10,241 bases of DNA. It comes from Terriglobia bacterium (lineage in GTDB: Bacteria > Acidobacteriota > Terriglobia > UBA7540). The stretch is taken from the NCBI GenBank assembly GCA_030040295.1, contig JASHTZ010000372.1, positions 1 through 10,241 of the forward strand, read 5' to 3'. The notes under the pieces are model-generated. The model was not told where the DNA came from. It ran no database searches and saw nothing but the letters and a program-made list of their open reading frames with translations. This document shows positions 1 to 7,414 of this stretch, piece after piece. Positions within the stretch are counted from its first letter, which is position 1, and the number at the start of each line of letters is the position of its first letter. The position numbers and the translations under genes were made by a program.

Positions 1-1583
1 GGGAATCCCGCGCCGTCCATGACAAACAAATTCGGCACATCATGCGCCTGCTGAAATCCATTCAAGACGGAAGTCTTCGGATTCGTTCCCATGCGCGCAA
101 TACCCACCTCGTGGATTGCCCCGCCCGGAGTCCCCGGGGTTGCATACGACTTGATGTTCTTGGCCCCGGCGGCTTCGAGCATTTCGGCGGCGGAAACGGC
201 CATGTCCTTGAGCATGGCCATTTCGTTCTCCCCATAACTCATGTGGAAGTTCAGAACCGGAATGCCGAATGTGTCCACAACGTGCGGATTGATTTCGACG
301 TAGTTTTCCCACCGGCCGAGACACTCGCCGAAGGCTCCCATGCCCATCTTCACCATCGGTTCCTGCAATGAGCGTTTGTATTCGTCGCCAAAACCCGGCG
401 CCGCCCAGTTGAAGTCGGCGTGGCCGCCCGCCTGAAATCCGTAGCCGCGAATGAAGTTCTTCTCGCGCGGGCCGTCGTGGGTGTTACGGAAGCGGATGAC
501 GTAAGGCCCAATGGGCCGATGCGGCGCGCCCCCCAGAACCACGGCCTTGCCGGGCAGCTCCGGGTATTCGCCCGTGGCTCCTCCGCCGGTGATGTGGTCC
601 ATCAGGTAATGCCCCAGCACGCCGCTGGAATTTGCCAATCCGTTGGGGTGCTGGCGCGAGTTAGAATTGAAGAGGATTCGCACGGATTCGAAGGATTGCG
701 CGCAGAGAATCACGGCGCGGCCGTAAATTTCTTTCGGTTCATGCGTGACGCGGTCGATGTAGAGCAATCCCTTCGCCCGATTGCGTTCGGAATCCATCAG
801 CACCTTGTACACCATGGCGTTGGGAATCAGGTCGCACTTACCCGTCTTCAACGCGGCGGGCACCGTGGTGTGGAAGGAATTGAAGGCTGAATGGGTCATG
901 CAGCCGTGCCAGCAAGGAGCGCAGTAGTGGCACGGTGCGCGGCCGTTGAGTTCCTTGGTGATGTTGGCGGCGCGGCCCTGCGTCATGGTGCGACCGAATT
1001 TCTTCTTGATGCTCTCGCGGAATAAATTCTCGACGCAGGTCATCGCCATGGCCGGCTGGAATTTTCCGTCGGGCAATTCATAAACGCCCTCGGCGCTGCC
1101 GGAGATGCCCACAAACTCTTCCACGATATCGTAATACGGCGCGAGATCCTTGTATTCGAGCGGCCAATCCAAGCCGAACCCGTCGCGCGACGCGGCCTTG
1201 AAGTCCAGATCGCTGAATCGATAGCTGTGCCGCCCCCAAACATTCGTCCGCCCGCCGGTAATGCGCATTCGCCCGCGCCAGTTGAAGGGCTTTCCCGGGG
1301 AAGTGGTATAGGGCTCATCGAGGTCGTTGCACGCCCAGTCGTAATTGTATTCGCCGTCTACGCTGCCGTTTTGAATTCCACGGCCGGCGCGGCGAATGAC
1401 CTCCGGGGCCAGGTTGCGATATTTCAGCTTGAAGGGGGGAACGTGGTCTGTGAAATTTTTATCGGATTGCTGCCGGCCGGCATCGACCATGGCGACCTTG
1501 ATTCCTGCCTCTGCCAGCCGCTTGCACGCCCAGCCGCCTGAGGCGCCCGAGCCGACTACGAGAACGTCATAAGTGTTGGGCAT
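1..1583 (-). CDS. GMC-family FAD-dependent oxidoreductase with Fe-S cysteine cluster (C-terminus cut by window edge)
   Basis: This flavoprotein probably oxidises a sugar, sugar alcohol or glycoside hydroxyl. The start is the ATG at 1583-1581, with an AGGGAG ribosome binding site 9 bases upstream; the nearby ATG at 1587 reaches a stop after six codons. Translation begins MPNTYDVLVVGSGASGG, the GxGxxG Rossmann motif for FAD, followed by an acidic VDAG. A GGRTNVWGR motif typical of GMC enzymes lies about 90 residues further on. Residues 218-228 read CHYCAPCWHGC. This contains the C-x5-C-x3-C spacing that binds a 3Fe-4S cluster in the alpha subunit of bacterial FAD-glucose dehydrogenase, plus one extra Cys. 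The C-terminal domain has HEVGIARMG with the likely catalytic His491, then NLFVMDGAGF. The window ends at about residue 527, so the conserved NPTLT segment and roughly 40 residues are missing. There is no signal peptide; in the FAD-glucose dehydrogenase system the catalytic subunit is exported with a small Tat-bearing partner. The substrate is not determinable here. Confidence 0.93.
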   Translation of the reverse strand, partial: MPNTYDVLVVGSGASGGWACKRLAEAGIKVAMVDAGRQQSDKNFTDHVPPFKLKYRNLAPEVIRRAGRGIQNGSVDGEYNYDWACNDLDEPYTTSPGKPFNWRGRMRITGGRTNVWGRHSYRFSDLDFKAASRDGFGLDWPLEYKDLAPYYDIVEEFVGISGSAEGVYELPDGKFQPAMAMTCVENLFRESIKKKFGRTMTQGRAANITKELNGRAPCHYCAPCWHGCMTHSAFNSFHTTVPAALKTGKCDLIPNAMVYKVLMDSERNRAKGLLYIDRVTHEPKEIYGRAVILCAQSFESVRILFNSNSRQHPNGLANSSGVLGHYLMDHITGGGATGEYPELPGKAVVLGGAPHRPIGPYVIRFRNTHDGPREKNFIRGYGFQAGGHADFNWAAPGFGDEYKRSLQEPMVKMGMGAFGECLGRWENYVEINPHVVDTFGIPVLNFHMSYGENEMAMLKDMAVSAAEMLEAAGAKNIKSYATPGTPGGAIHEVGIARMGTNPKTSVLNGFQQAHDVPNLFVMDGAGF

Positions 1584-1612
1584 CCATGAGATCTCCCTGG
1601 GGAATGCGACGC

Positions 1613-4255
1613 TCAGGCCGTAAGCTGCACCGTACCTCGCAGCCTGATGTCGGCCGACGATGCGCCGATCATCAAGTCCACATCGCCGGGCTCAATAACA
1701 AAATCATATTTATTCTCATCCCAGTATTGCAGCGCCTGATGTGTGTGAGCCACTTCCAGGCTGATCGTGCGCGTCTCGCCGGCCTTCAGGTGAACGCGCT
1801 CGAAGTGGGCGAGCTGGAGGATGGGCCGCTCGACTTTGCTTTCCGCGCAATGAACGTAGAGCTGTACAATTTCATCGCCATCCCTGCGGCCGGTGTTTGA
1901 GAGGTCGAACGTTGCCGTCATTTTTCCCCCGCGCGCGAGCGTCTTACCGCTGAGGCGAAGGTTTTTGTATTCGAACGTCGTGTAGCTCAGGCCGTAGCCG
2001 AAGGGATAGAGGGGCTTTTTCCGGAAATACAGGTAGGTTCGGCCGAGGCGGAGGTTGTAATCGTGGAAATCCGGAAGATCTTCAATGTCACGATACCACG
2101 TCACGCTGGTTTTGCCGCCGGGATTGTAGTGGCCGAACAGAACATCCACCAGCGCATTGCCCTGCTGCTCGCCGAGAAATAATCCGCCCACAATCGCCGG
2201 CAGATTTTCCTGTTCCCAGTTGATGGCCACCGGGGCGTTCGAGGAAACCACCAGAATCGTACGCGGATTTGCCGCGAATACAGCCTGCACTAAATCGTGT
2301 TGCGCGCCCGAAAGATGGATAAAGTTGCGGTCGTGGCTTTCCTTGTCCACCTGTTCGTTCACCCCTACAAAGACCAGCGCCACGTCAGCATCGCGCACGG
2401 CTTTGACGGCGGAATCGATAGCGGCGGGATCGGCGTCACCCACCACGCCGCAGCCCATCGAGTAGACGACTTTCTGCGAACCCGAAGCTCCTACCTCGAT
2501 GGGCGGAGCAGGCGAGAGGCTGATGGAAGTGACCTTGAAGAGGTCGCCCGATCCGCCGGAAAAGCGCAAATAAACAGTGTGCTCGCCGGTGACGGGTTTA
2601 ATGGGCGCGCTGAGATCGTCCCAGGTTTGGCCGCTGCCGGTGTTGGTTACGCTGAGCTTGGCGATAAGCTCCCCGTCCAGGCTGTCCAAGTGCGCTTCAA
2701 TGGTGCCGCCGGCGGAATCGCAGGCGACGCGAGCCGTAAATTTTGTGGCGCCGGTGAACAGCAAGCCGGGGCAGGCCGCCCAAGCGCCATCGCGAATGTG
2801 CTGGAGATTTTCGCCGCCCTCGTGCGAGCCCTCGCGATCAGGATTGCCGCCGAATTCCGAGAACTCGTTCGCGTTGCGGTAATATGCGGGGGCGGGCGGA
2901 ATGCCGAAATAATCGCGAATGGCCTTGAGCGGCGAGACCATGAACCGCGGCCCGCCGCTGTAATTTCCGAGCTGGCACAGGTGCGCCATGGGGCCGAGGA
3001 CAGCGACGGTTTTCAGACTGCCTTTGTCGAGCGGCAAGGTGTTGTTCTCATTCTTGAAGAGCACCGCCGATTGCCGCGCCGCCTCGCGCGCCAGTTCGCG
3101 ATGAGCCGAGCTGTCAAGGCAATCCACCGGGATTTTGTTGTATGGATTGAGGTCGGGCGGGTCAAGGTCACCCAGCAGAATGCGGCCGGTGAAGGCGCGG
3201 GTCAGCGCTTCATCCAAAGTCGACTCGCTGATATAGAGGTTCTTCACCGCTTCGCTGAGATACCTCTGCATCACACTGCCGCACTCAATTGAGCATCCGG
3301 CGCTGACGGCGAGCCCGGCGGCCTCGGCAAAAGTGGTTACAAAGCCGTGCCCGCGCGCCACGTCATTCACTGCATCACAATCGGTCACCACGTAGCCGCG
3401 GAATCCCCAACGATCGCGCAGTAGTTCGGTGAGCATGAAGGGGCTGACGGTGGTGGGAATGCCGTTCACCGCGTTGTAGGACGACATGACGGTGAAAACC
3501 TGGCCCTCCTTCACGCAGGCTTCGAAGCCTCGGCTGTAGTATTCCCAGAAGCTGCGCGGGTCGATGGTGGCGGAGGTTTCATGCCGGTCCGCCTCCGTAT
3601 CGTTGCCGCAGTAGTGCTTGGCGCAGGCGATGGTTTTCAGGTACTTCGAATCGCGGCCCTGCATTCCGTGGATCGTGTAGATGGCCATTTGGCCTACGAG
3701 GTAAGGATCCTCGCTGTAATTTTCCGCGATGCGTCCCCAGCGCGGGTCGCGCGTGCCCATGTTGACGGTGGCGGGCGAGAACATGGCCAGGCTGTCGCCG
3801 GATTTCTTGTGCCAAGCCCAGATTTCATCGGAGACGACATTGAAGACCTGTTGCATCAAGGCGCGATTCCACGAGCAGCCAAGGGCGAGCGGAACCGGGA
3901 AGGAAGTCACTGCTCCGCTCTTGCCGCAGCCGTGCAGCGCCTCGCCGCCGTAGAATTTGAAGGCCGCAAGCCCGATTCGCGGCACGGCCGCGCCCGATGA
4001 CCCGAACTGCGTGATCTTTTCTTCGAGGGTAAGTTTCGCGATGATGGCCGCAGCGCGCTTGCGGGCTTGGTTGAAATACTCGAGGGCGATTCCGCCGGTG
4101 TCGAGCGCCGCCGGTTCGACGGGGGAAGTTGCCTCCTGGCTTGGAATTGCAGTCGTTATGTTGAGCAATCCGGCCGCTGCCGCGCCGCCCGCCGCCTTGG
4201 CGAGAAAAGCGCGGCGAGTCAGCGGCCATCCGCAGCTTCTCTCACCCTTGGTCAT
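1613..4255 (-). CDS. Tat-exported GH3 glycoside hydrolase, beta-xylosidase/beta-glucosidase type, with CBM6-like insert
   Basis: This retaining exo-glycosidase probably removes beta-linked xylose, arabinose or glucose from plant oligosaccharides outside the cytoplasm. I start it at the ATG at 4255 (880 aa), which has AGGGAG 11 bases upstream and puts a twin-arginine signal near the N-terminus (LTRRAFLAKAAGG, Arg14-Arg15, then a hydrophobic Ala-rich stretch). The frame stays open to a GTG at 4408, but that start has AGGA touching it and would bury the signal. The GH3 barrel runs from about residue 60, with DPRWGR (170-175) and AKHYCGND (Lys213-His214). The nucleophile motif is VVTDCDAV, Asp292; this DCDAV form followed by AGCSIECG is that of xylosidase-like GH3 enzymes. 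Residues about 480-581 form a beta-rich, CBM6-like insert. The likely acid/base is Glu639 in DKESHDR, and a fibronectin-III-like domain closes the protein. The stop lies 29 bases before the GMC gene, so they are probably cotranscribed. Exact sugar specificity is uncertain. Confidence 0.93.
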   Translation of the reverse strand: MTKGERSCGWPLTRRAFLAKAAGGAAAAGLLNITTAIPSQEATSPVEPAALDTGGIALEYFNQARKRAAAIIAKLTLEEKITQFGSSGAAVPRIGLAAFKFYGGEALHGCGKSGAVTSFPVPLALGCSWNRALMQQVFNVVSDEIWAWHKKSGDSLAMFSPATVNMGTRDPRWGRIAENYSEDPYLVGQMAIYTIHGMQGRDSKYLKTIACAKHYCGNDTEADRHETSATIDPRSFWEYYSRGFEACVKEGQVFTVMSSYNAVNGIPTTVSPFMLTELLRDRWGFRGYVVTDCDAVNDVARGHGFVTTFAEAAGLAVSAGCSIECGSVMQRYLSEAVKNLYISESTLDEALTRAFTGRILLGDLDPPDLNPYNKIPVDCLDSSAHRELAREAARQSAVLFKNENNTLPLDKGSLKTVAVLGPMAHLCQLGNYSGGPRFMVSPLKAIRDYFGIPPAPAYYRNANEFSEFGGNPDREGSHEGGENLQHIRDGAWAACPGLLFTGATKFTARVACDSAGGTIEAHLDSLDGELIAKLSVTNTGSGQTWDDLSAPIKPVTGEHTVYLRFSGGSGDLFKVTSISLSPAPPIEVGASGSQKVVYSMGCGVVGDADPAAIDSAVKAVRDADVALVFVGVNEQVDKESHDRNFIHLSGAQHDLVQAVFAANPRTILVVSSNAPVAINWEQENLPAIVGGLFLGEQQGNALVDVLFGHYNPGGKTSVTWYRDIEDLPDFHDYNLRLGRTYLYFRKKPLYPFGYGLSYTTFEYKNLRLSGKTLARGGKMTATFDLSNTGRRDGDEIVQLYVHCAESKVERPILQLAHFERVHLKAGETRTISLEVAHTHQALQYWDENKYDFVIEPGDVDLMIGASSADIRLRGTVQLTA

Positions 4256-4549
4256 TGTCGAATCGGCTCCCTGCCGGGTCAATTCATCCGATCTGAGAAC
4301 ATTCAAAGTGAAACAGTGGAGCTCACCGGCACTGGAAATCTCCACGGTCATCGATGATAACCCCGAACCGCCGGCCGTGTCATCCCTAACCTGCAATTTG
4401 GCTCTCACTCCTGCTAGTATTCAGGGTTATACTTCAGGCATTTCCATTTGTAGGGTAATCGCCCAATCGGGTCGCCGCGAACGTCGCGGCGAATCCCCCG
4501 GATTTTGGAAAGTTGAATCCAAGTAGCCGCCCACAGGGAGGGTGAAAAC
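4256..4549. other. Divergent intergenic region between the GH3 gene and the peptidase gene
   Basis: This 294-base region should hold both divergent promoters and the 5' leaders. I found no -35/-10 pair with good spacing on either strand. A TATACT at 4428-4433 on the plus strand has no recognisable -35 element 16-18 bases upstream. The one clear structure is the palindrome at 4472-4492. The part from 4256 to 4408 is an open extension of the GH3 frame that I judge non-coding, because the Tat signal and ribosome binding site favour the ATG at 4255. Confidence 0.5.
4472..4492. promoter_or_regulatory. Perfect 9-bp inverted repeat, possible operator or leader hairpin
   Basis: The arms are TCGCCGCGA and TCGCGGCGA, perfectly complementary, around a 3-base centre ACG. 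Outside them, CGGG on the left and CCCG on the right could pair across a small bulge. The element lies 57 bases before the peptidase ATG and about 217 bases before the GH3 ATG. Its size and symmetry fit a dimeric repressor site. If the peptidase transcript starts upstream of it, it would instead form a strong hairpin in the leader. No T-run follows on either strand, so it is not a standard intrinsic terminator. Confidence 0.5.
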
Positions 4550-6691
4550 ATGTTCGACAACGGTCCCAAAATCCAAAGGGCGGGGATTATAGCCGCCACC
4601 ACGGTATTGGCTCTAATAATCTTACGGCCCTGGGAGGGCAATCTGCGCGCACAATCCAATCAGGACCCACGGCCGCCTACAACCCGCACGGACAACGTGA
4701 AGGACAACTACCATGGCATGGAAGTGGTGGACCCCTACCGGTGGCTCGAGGATCAGCAGAGTCCCGAGACGCGCGCCTGGATCGATTCGGAAAACAAGTA
4801 TACCAAATCATTTCTTGACGCCTGGCCGGACAAAGATCGACTTCGCCAGCGTGTGACGGGATTGCTGAAGGTTGCCAGCATCGATGTGCCGCAAGAGCGC
4901 AACGGACGAATGTTCTTCCTGAAGAGATCGGTGGACCAGGACCAGGCTGTTTTGTGTGTGCGAAAGTCCGCCGGAGGCGAGGACGAGGTTCTTCTGGACC
5001 CCAACCCACTCAGCGCCGACCACACCGTTTCCGTCACACTGGAAGACATTTCGGAGGACGGCACTCTGATAGCATACGGCCTGCGGCACGGCGGTGAGGA
5101 CGAGGTCGCCATCCATTTGCTGGACGTCGATAAGCGCGCGGATCTTCCTGATGTCCTTCCCAAGGCGCTCTATGACAGCATCTCGATTCAACCGGACAAG
5201 AGTGGAGTGTATTACGCCCGCGGCGGCAGCGCTCCCCGTGCCTTCCGCCATGCGCTGGGCACGGATCCGGCGAGCGATCCCTTAGTATTCGGTGAAAATT
5301 TGGGGCCGGACAAAATCATCGAAACGGATGTTTCTGAGGATGGGCGTTATCTCATCATTCATGTTTCGTACGGGTCGGCGCAGGATGTTACCGAGATTTA
5401 CGCGCAGGACCTCCAGTCCAAGGGACCTCTCCAACCCGTCATCAAGGATGTGCATGCTCGCTTTCTGGGCCAGGCGGGCGGCGACACCCTTTTCGTCCTT
5501 ACAAACTGGAATGCGCCGCGGGAACGGGTTCTTGCCATCGATCTTAAGAATCCCACGCGCGAAAACTGGAAAGAGATTATTCCTGAGGGTCCCTCGGTAA
5601 TTGATTCCATGGCGCTGGCGGGAGGGAAGCTCGTTGCCATTTACACGGAGAACGCCAGTTCGCGCGTCAAAGTGTTCGACGCGTCGGGCAAGTACCTGCG
5701 CGACGTTCCGCTTCCGGCGATTGGAACGGTCAGCCACTTCAGCGGGGAATGGGGAACCCCCCGGGCATTTTATGGTTACACTTCTTATCACGTTCCTTTA
5801 TTGATCCAGGAATACGACCTCGCCAACGGCGGGCAAAAGCTTTGGGCGCAGGTGAAGGTTCCGATTCATGCCGAGAATTTTGAAATGAAGCAGATTTGGT
5901 TCACGTCGAAAGATGGAACGCGCGTGCCCATGTTTGTGCTGGGTCAGAAGGGCATGAAACTGGACGGCGCACGGCCCACGCTGATGACCGGTTACGGGGG
6001 CTTCAACCTGATCGAGTCACCGGCTTTTTCTCCCATGGGGGCGCTTTGGGTCGAAAGCGGCGGCGTTTTCGTGGCGGTGACCCTGCGCGGCGGCGGGGAA
6101 TTCGGCGAGGAGTGGCACCACGCCGGGATGCTCGACAAGAAACAGAACGTGTTTGATGATTTCATCTCCGCGGCCGAGTGGTTGATACAGAATCAATACA
6201 CCCAATCCTCCCACTTGGCCATCATGGGCGCGAGCAACGGCGGATTGCTGGTGGGTGCGGCGCTCACTCAGCGGCCCGATCTTTTTCGAGCGGTGCTCTG
6301 CCTCTTCCCGCTGCTGGATATGCTTCGGTATGAAAAATTCCTGGTGGCGCGTTACTGGGTTCCCGAATATGGTACGGCGGAGAATCCGGAACAGTTCAAA
6401 TACCTGGCCGCCTACTCGCCTTATCAGAACGTTAAGACGGGAGTTAAGTATCCCGCCGTACTTCTGATCAGCGGCGACAGTGATACGCGCGTAGCACCGC
6501 TGCACGCACGCAAAATGACGGCGCTGCTTCAGGCATCCACGGGGTCGGACCGTCCGATTCTGCTTCATTACGACACGCAGGCGGGTCACTCCGGGGGCCT
6601 GCCCGTTTCCAAGCGGATTGATCAGCTCACCGATGCGGCGGGGTTTCTTTTCTGGCAGCTTCAGATGAACGTGGGTCCTTCGACGCCGTGA
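4550..6691 (+). CDS. Secreted prolyl oligopeptidase family serine peptidase (S9A)
   Basis: This peptidase should cleave short peptides after proline outside the cytoplasm. The ATG at 4550 has the strong purine-rich site GGGAGGGTG just upstream. The N-terminus carries basic residues, a hydrophobic run at 11-25 and a likely signal peptidase site near RAQS (about 34-36). Residues about 40-120 are the family's N-terminal helical segment (YRWLEDQ at 63-69). Residues about 120-440 form the beta-propeller, and the rest is the alpha/beta hydrolase domain. By alignment in my head to porcine prolyl oligopeptidase (Ser554, Asp641, His680), the triad is Ser562 in GASNGG, Asp645 in GDSDTR and His680 in AGHSGG; Arg647 matches the substrate-binding Arg643. 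The 713-aa length is normal for the family. Small departures are GASNGG in place of GGSNGG and DTR in place of DDR. The gene diverges from the GH3 gene and appears to stand alone, since the next gene is convergent. Confidence 0.95.
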   Translation: MFDNGPKIQRAGIIAATTVLALIILRPWEGNLRAQSNQDPRPPTTRTDNVKDNYHGMEVVDPYRWLEDQQSPETRAWIDSENKYTKSFLDAWPDKDRLRQRVTGLLKVASIDVPQERNGRMFFLKRSVDQDQAVLCVRKSAGGEDEVLLDPNPLSADHTVSVTLEDISEDGTLIAYGLRHGGEDEVAIHLLDVDKRADLPDVLPKALYDSISIQPDKSGVYYARGGSAPRAFRHALGTDPASDPLVFGENLGPDKIIETDVSEDGRYLIIHVSYGSAQDVTEIYAQDLQSKGPLQPVIKDVHARFLGQAGGDTLFVLTNWNAPRERVLAIDLKNPTRENWKEIIPEGPSVIDSMALAGGKLVAIYTENASSRVKVFDASGKYLRDVPLPAIGTVSHFSGEWGTPRAFYGYTSYHVPLLIQEYDLANGGQKLWAQVKVPIHAENFEMKQIWFTSKDGTRVPMFVLGQKGMKLDGARPTLMTGYGGFNLIESPAFSPMGALWVESGGVFVAVTLRGGGEFGEEWHHAGMLDKKQNVFDDFISAAEWLIQNQYTQSSHLAIMGASNGGLLVGAALTQRPDLFRAVLCLFPLLDMLRYEKFLVARYWVPEYGTAENPEQFKYLAAYSPYQNVKTGVKYPAVLLISGDSDTRVAPLHARKMTALLQASTGSDRPILLHYDTQAGHSGGLPVSKRIDQLTDAAGFLFWQLQMNVGPSTP

Positions 6692-6755
6692 GGTTGCACG
6701 GTGGGGGGGCGAGGCGCATTTTGCCGGGGCGGCGCTCTTTGATCTCCCGTTGTCC

Positions 6756-7205
6756 TCAATAATGCCGTGCTGCAACCAGGGCACACGCGGCAATGAAAAT
6801 AAGCTGAATCAAGCCGCGCGGCACAATTCCCATCACCTTTCGGCCTCCGATTTTGGCCCCGGTCTGCGCCGCTTTGACGTTGGCGGGGAAGATTGCCAGC
6901 AGGAAGGCCACGAATCCGGCGGCGACATAGGGCGCAATGCCGCGGATCAGCAGCAGGCCGGCTCCGGCAAATTCCACGATGCCAGTGACGAAGACCGCTG
7001 CACTCGGATTGGGAATCCAATCGGGAACCATGCGCACCAAGTCGTCTTTCATTTTGTTGAAATGCGCGATTCCCGTGAGGACAAACATCGCCGCCAGTCC
7101 AAGCCTCACCGAGTCAGCGAAATCATGAACGTAGCCAGAGTGCACAAGGTGGCGGACGATTTCACAAAGCACGGTAACGACGATCAAACAGATCAGCGGA
7201 GCCAT
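6756..7205 (-). CDS. DoxX-like small integral membrane protein
   Basis: The 149-aa product has four or five hydrophobic segments, at about 2-18, 34-48, 68-88, 91-108 and 127-145. The stretch LRLGLAAMFVLTGIAHF, followed by a short polar loop and a second helix with Glu78 (TGIVEFAGAGLLL), is the pattern of the DoxX/DoxD-like family. Members are inner-membrane proteins, some linked to thiosulfate or thiol redox; most have no known function, and none can be assigned here. The ATG at 7205 has AGGAAGG seven bases upstream. The gene lies 209 bases downstream of the metallophosphoesterase on the same strand, a wide gap with a repeat in it, so cotranscription is uncertain. It converges on the peptidase gene across 64 bases in which I see no strong terminator. 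Confidence 0.8.
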   Translation of the reverse strand: MAPLICLIVVTVLCEIVRHLVHSGYVHDFADSVRLGLAAMFVLTGIAHFNKMKDDLVRMVPDWIPNPSAAVFVTGIVEFAGAGLLLIRGIAPYVAAGFVAFLLAIFPANVKAAQTGAKIGGRKVMGIVPRGLIQLIFIAACALVAARHY

Positions 7206-7414
7206 TTTTGGACCTTCCTCTCAGGATAACTCGAATTAACGGTGGGGAAAAATGAAGGACAGTTCGCAGTATGAAAGTTTGAAGTAACCCCCCACCACAG
7301 GAGTTTAAAGAGAGCCACCGAGGCCTATCTCCGTGGACCTCTGTGAGCTCTGTGGTGACCTCCACTCCTCAAGCCCAACGAAAATTTAAGCCAGGGGTTA
7401 AGCAGGTGGGTCTT
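7206..7414. other. Intergenic gap between the metallophosphoesterase and the DoxX-like gene
   Basis: This gap holds the ribosome binding site of the DoxX-like gene and the degenerate repeat at 7329-7358. I see no confident promoter and no small reading frame with a convincing start. Confidence 0.4.
7329..7358. repeat. Degenerate short tandem repeat, CTCTGTGG type
   Basis: Three head-to-tail units of 10, 9 and 11 bases lie together: CTCCGTGGAC, CTCTGTGAG and CTCTGTGGTGA. They share the core CTCYGTG. On the other strand this reads as CACAGAG repeats. The element is non-coding and lies between two minus-strand genes. Runs of this kind often occur scattered between genes in soil bacteria, but that is from memory and not checked here. 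Confidence 0.5.

Noticed and set aside
1581..1587. Alternative ATG at 1587 for the GMC gene
   Set aside because: That frame meets a stop after six codons; the ATG at 1583 gives the full FAD-binding N-terminus.
2297..3292. 331-codon open frame on the plus strand
   Set aside because: It lies wholly antisense to the GH3 gene, has no recognisable domain and no ribosome binding site I trust; long antisense frames are usual in GC-rich genes.
4256..4408. 51-residue N-terminal extension of the GH3 protein from a GTG at 4408
   Set aside because: It would bury the Tat signal, and AGGA abuts the GTG with no spacing, whereas the ATG at 4255 has a spaced ribosome binding site.
6692..6755. Bidirectional terminator between the peptidase and the DoxX-like gene
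   Set aside because: The only hairpin, GCCG/CGGC around three G, is four base pairs long and has no T-run on either side.
6750..7229. 159-codon plus-strand frame
   Set aside because: It is antisense to the DoxX-like gene, whose membrane-protein pattern and ribosome binding site are convincing.
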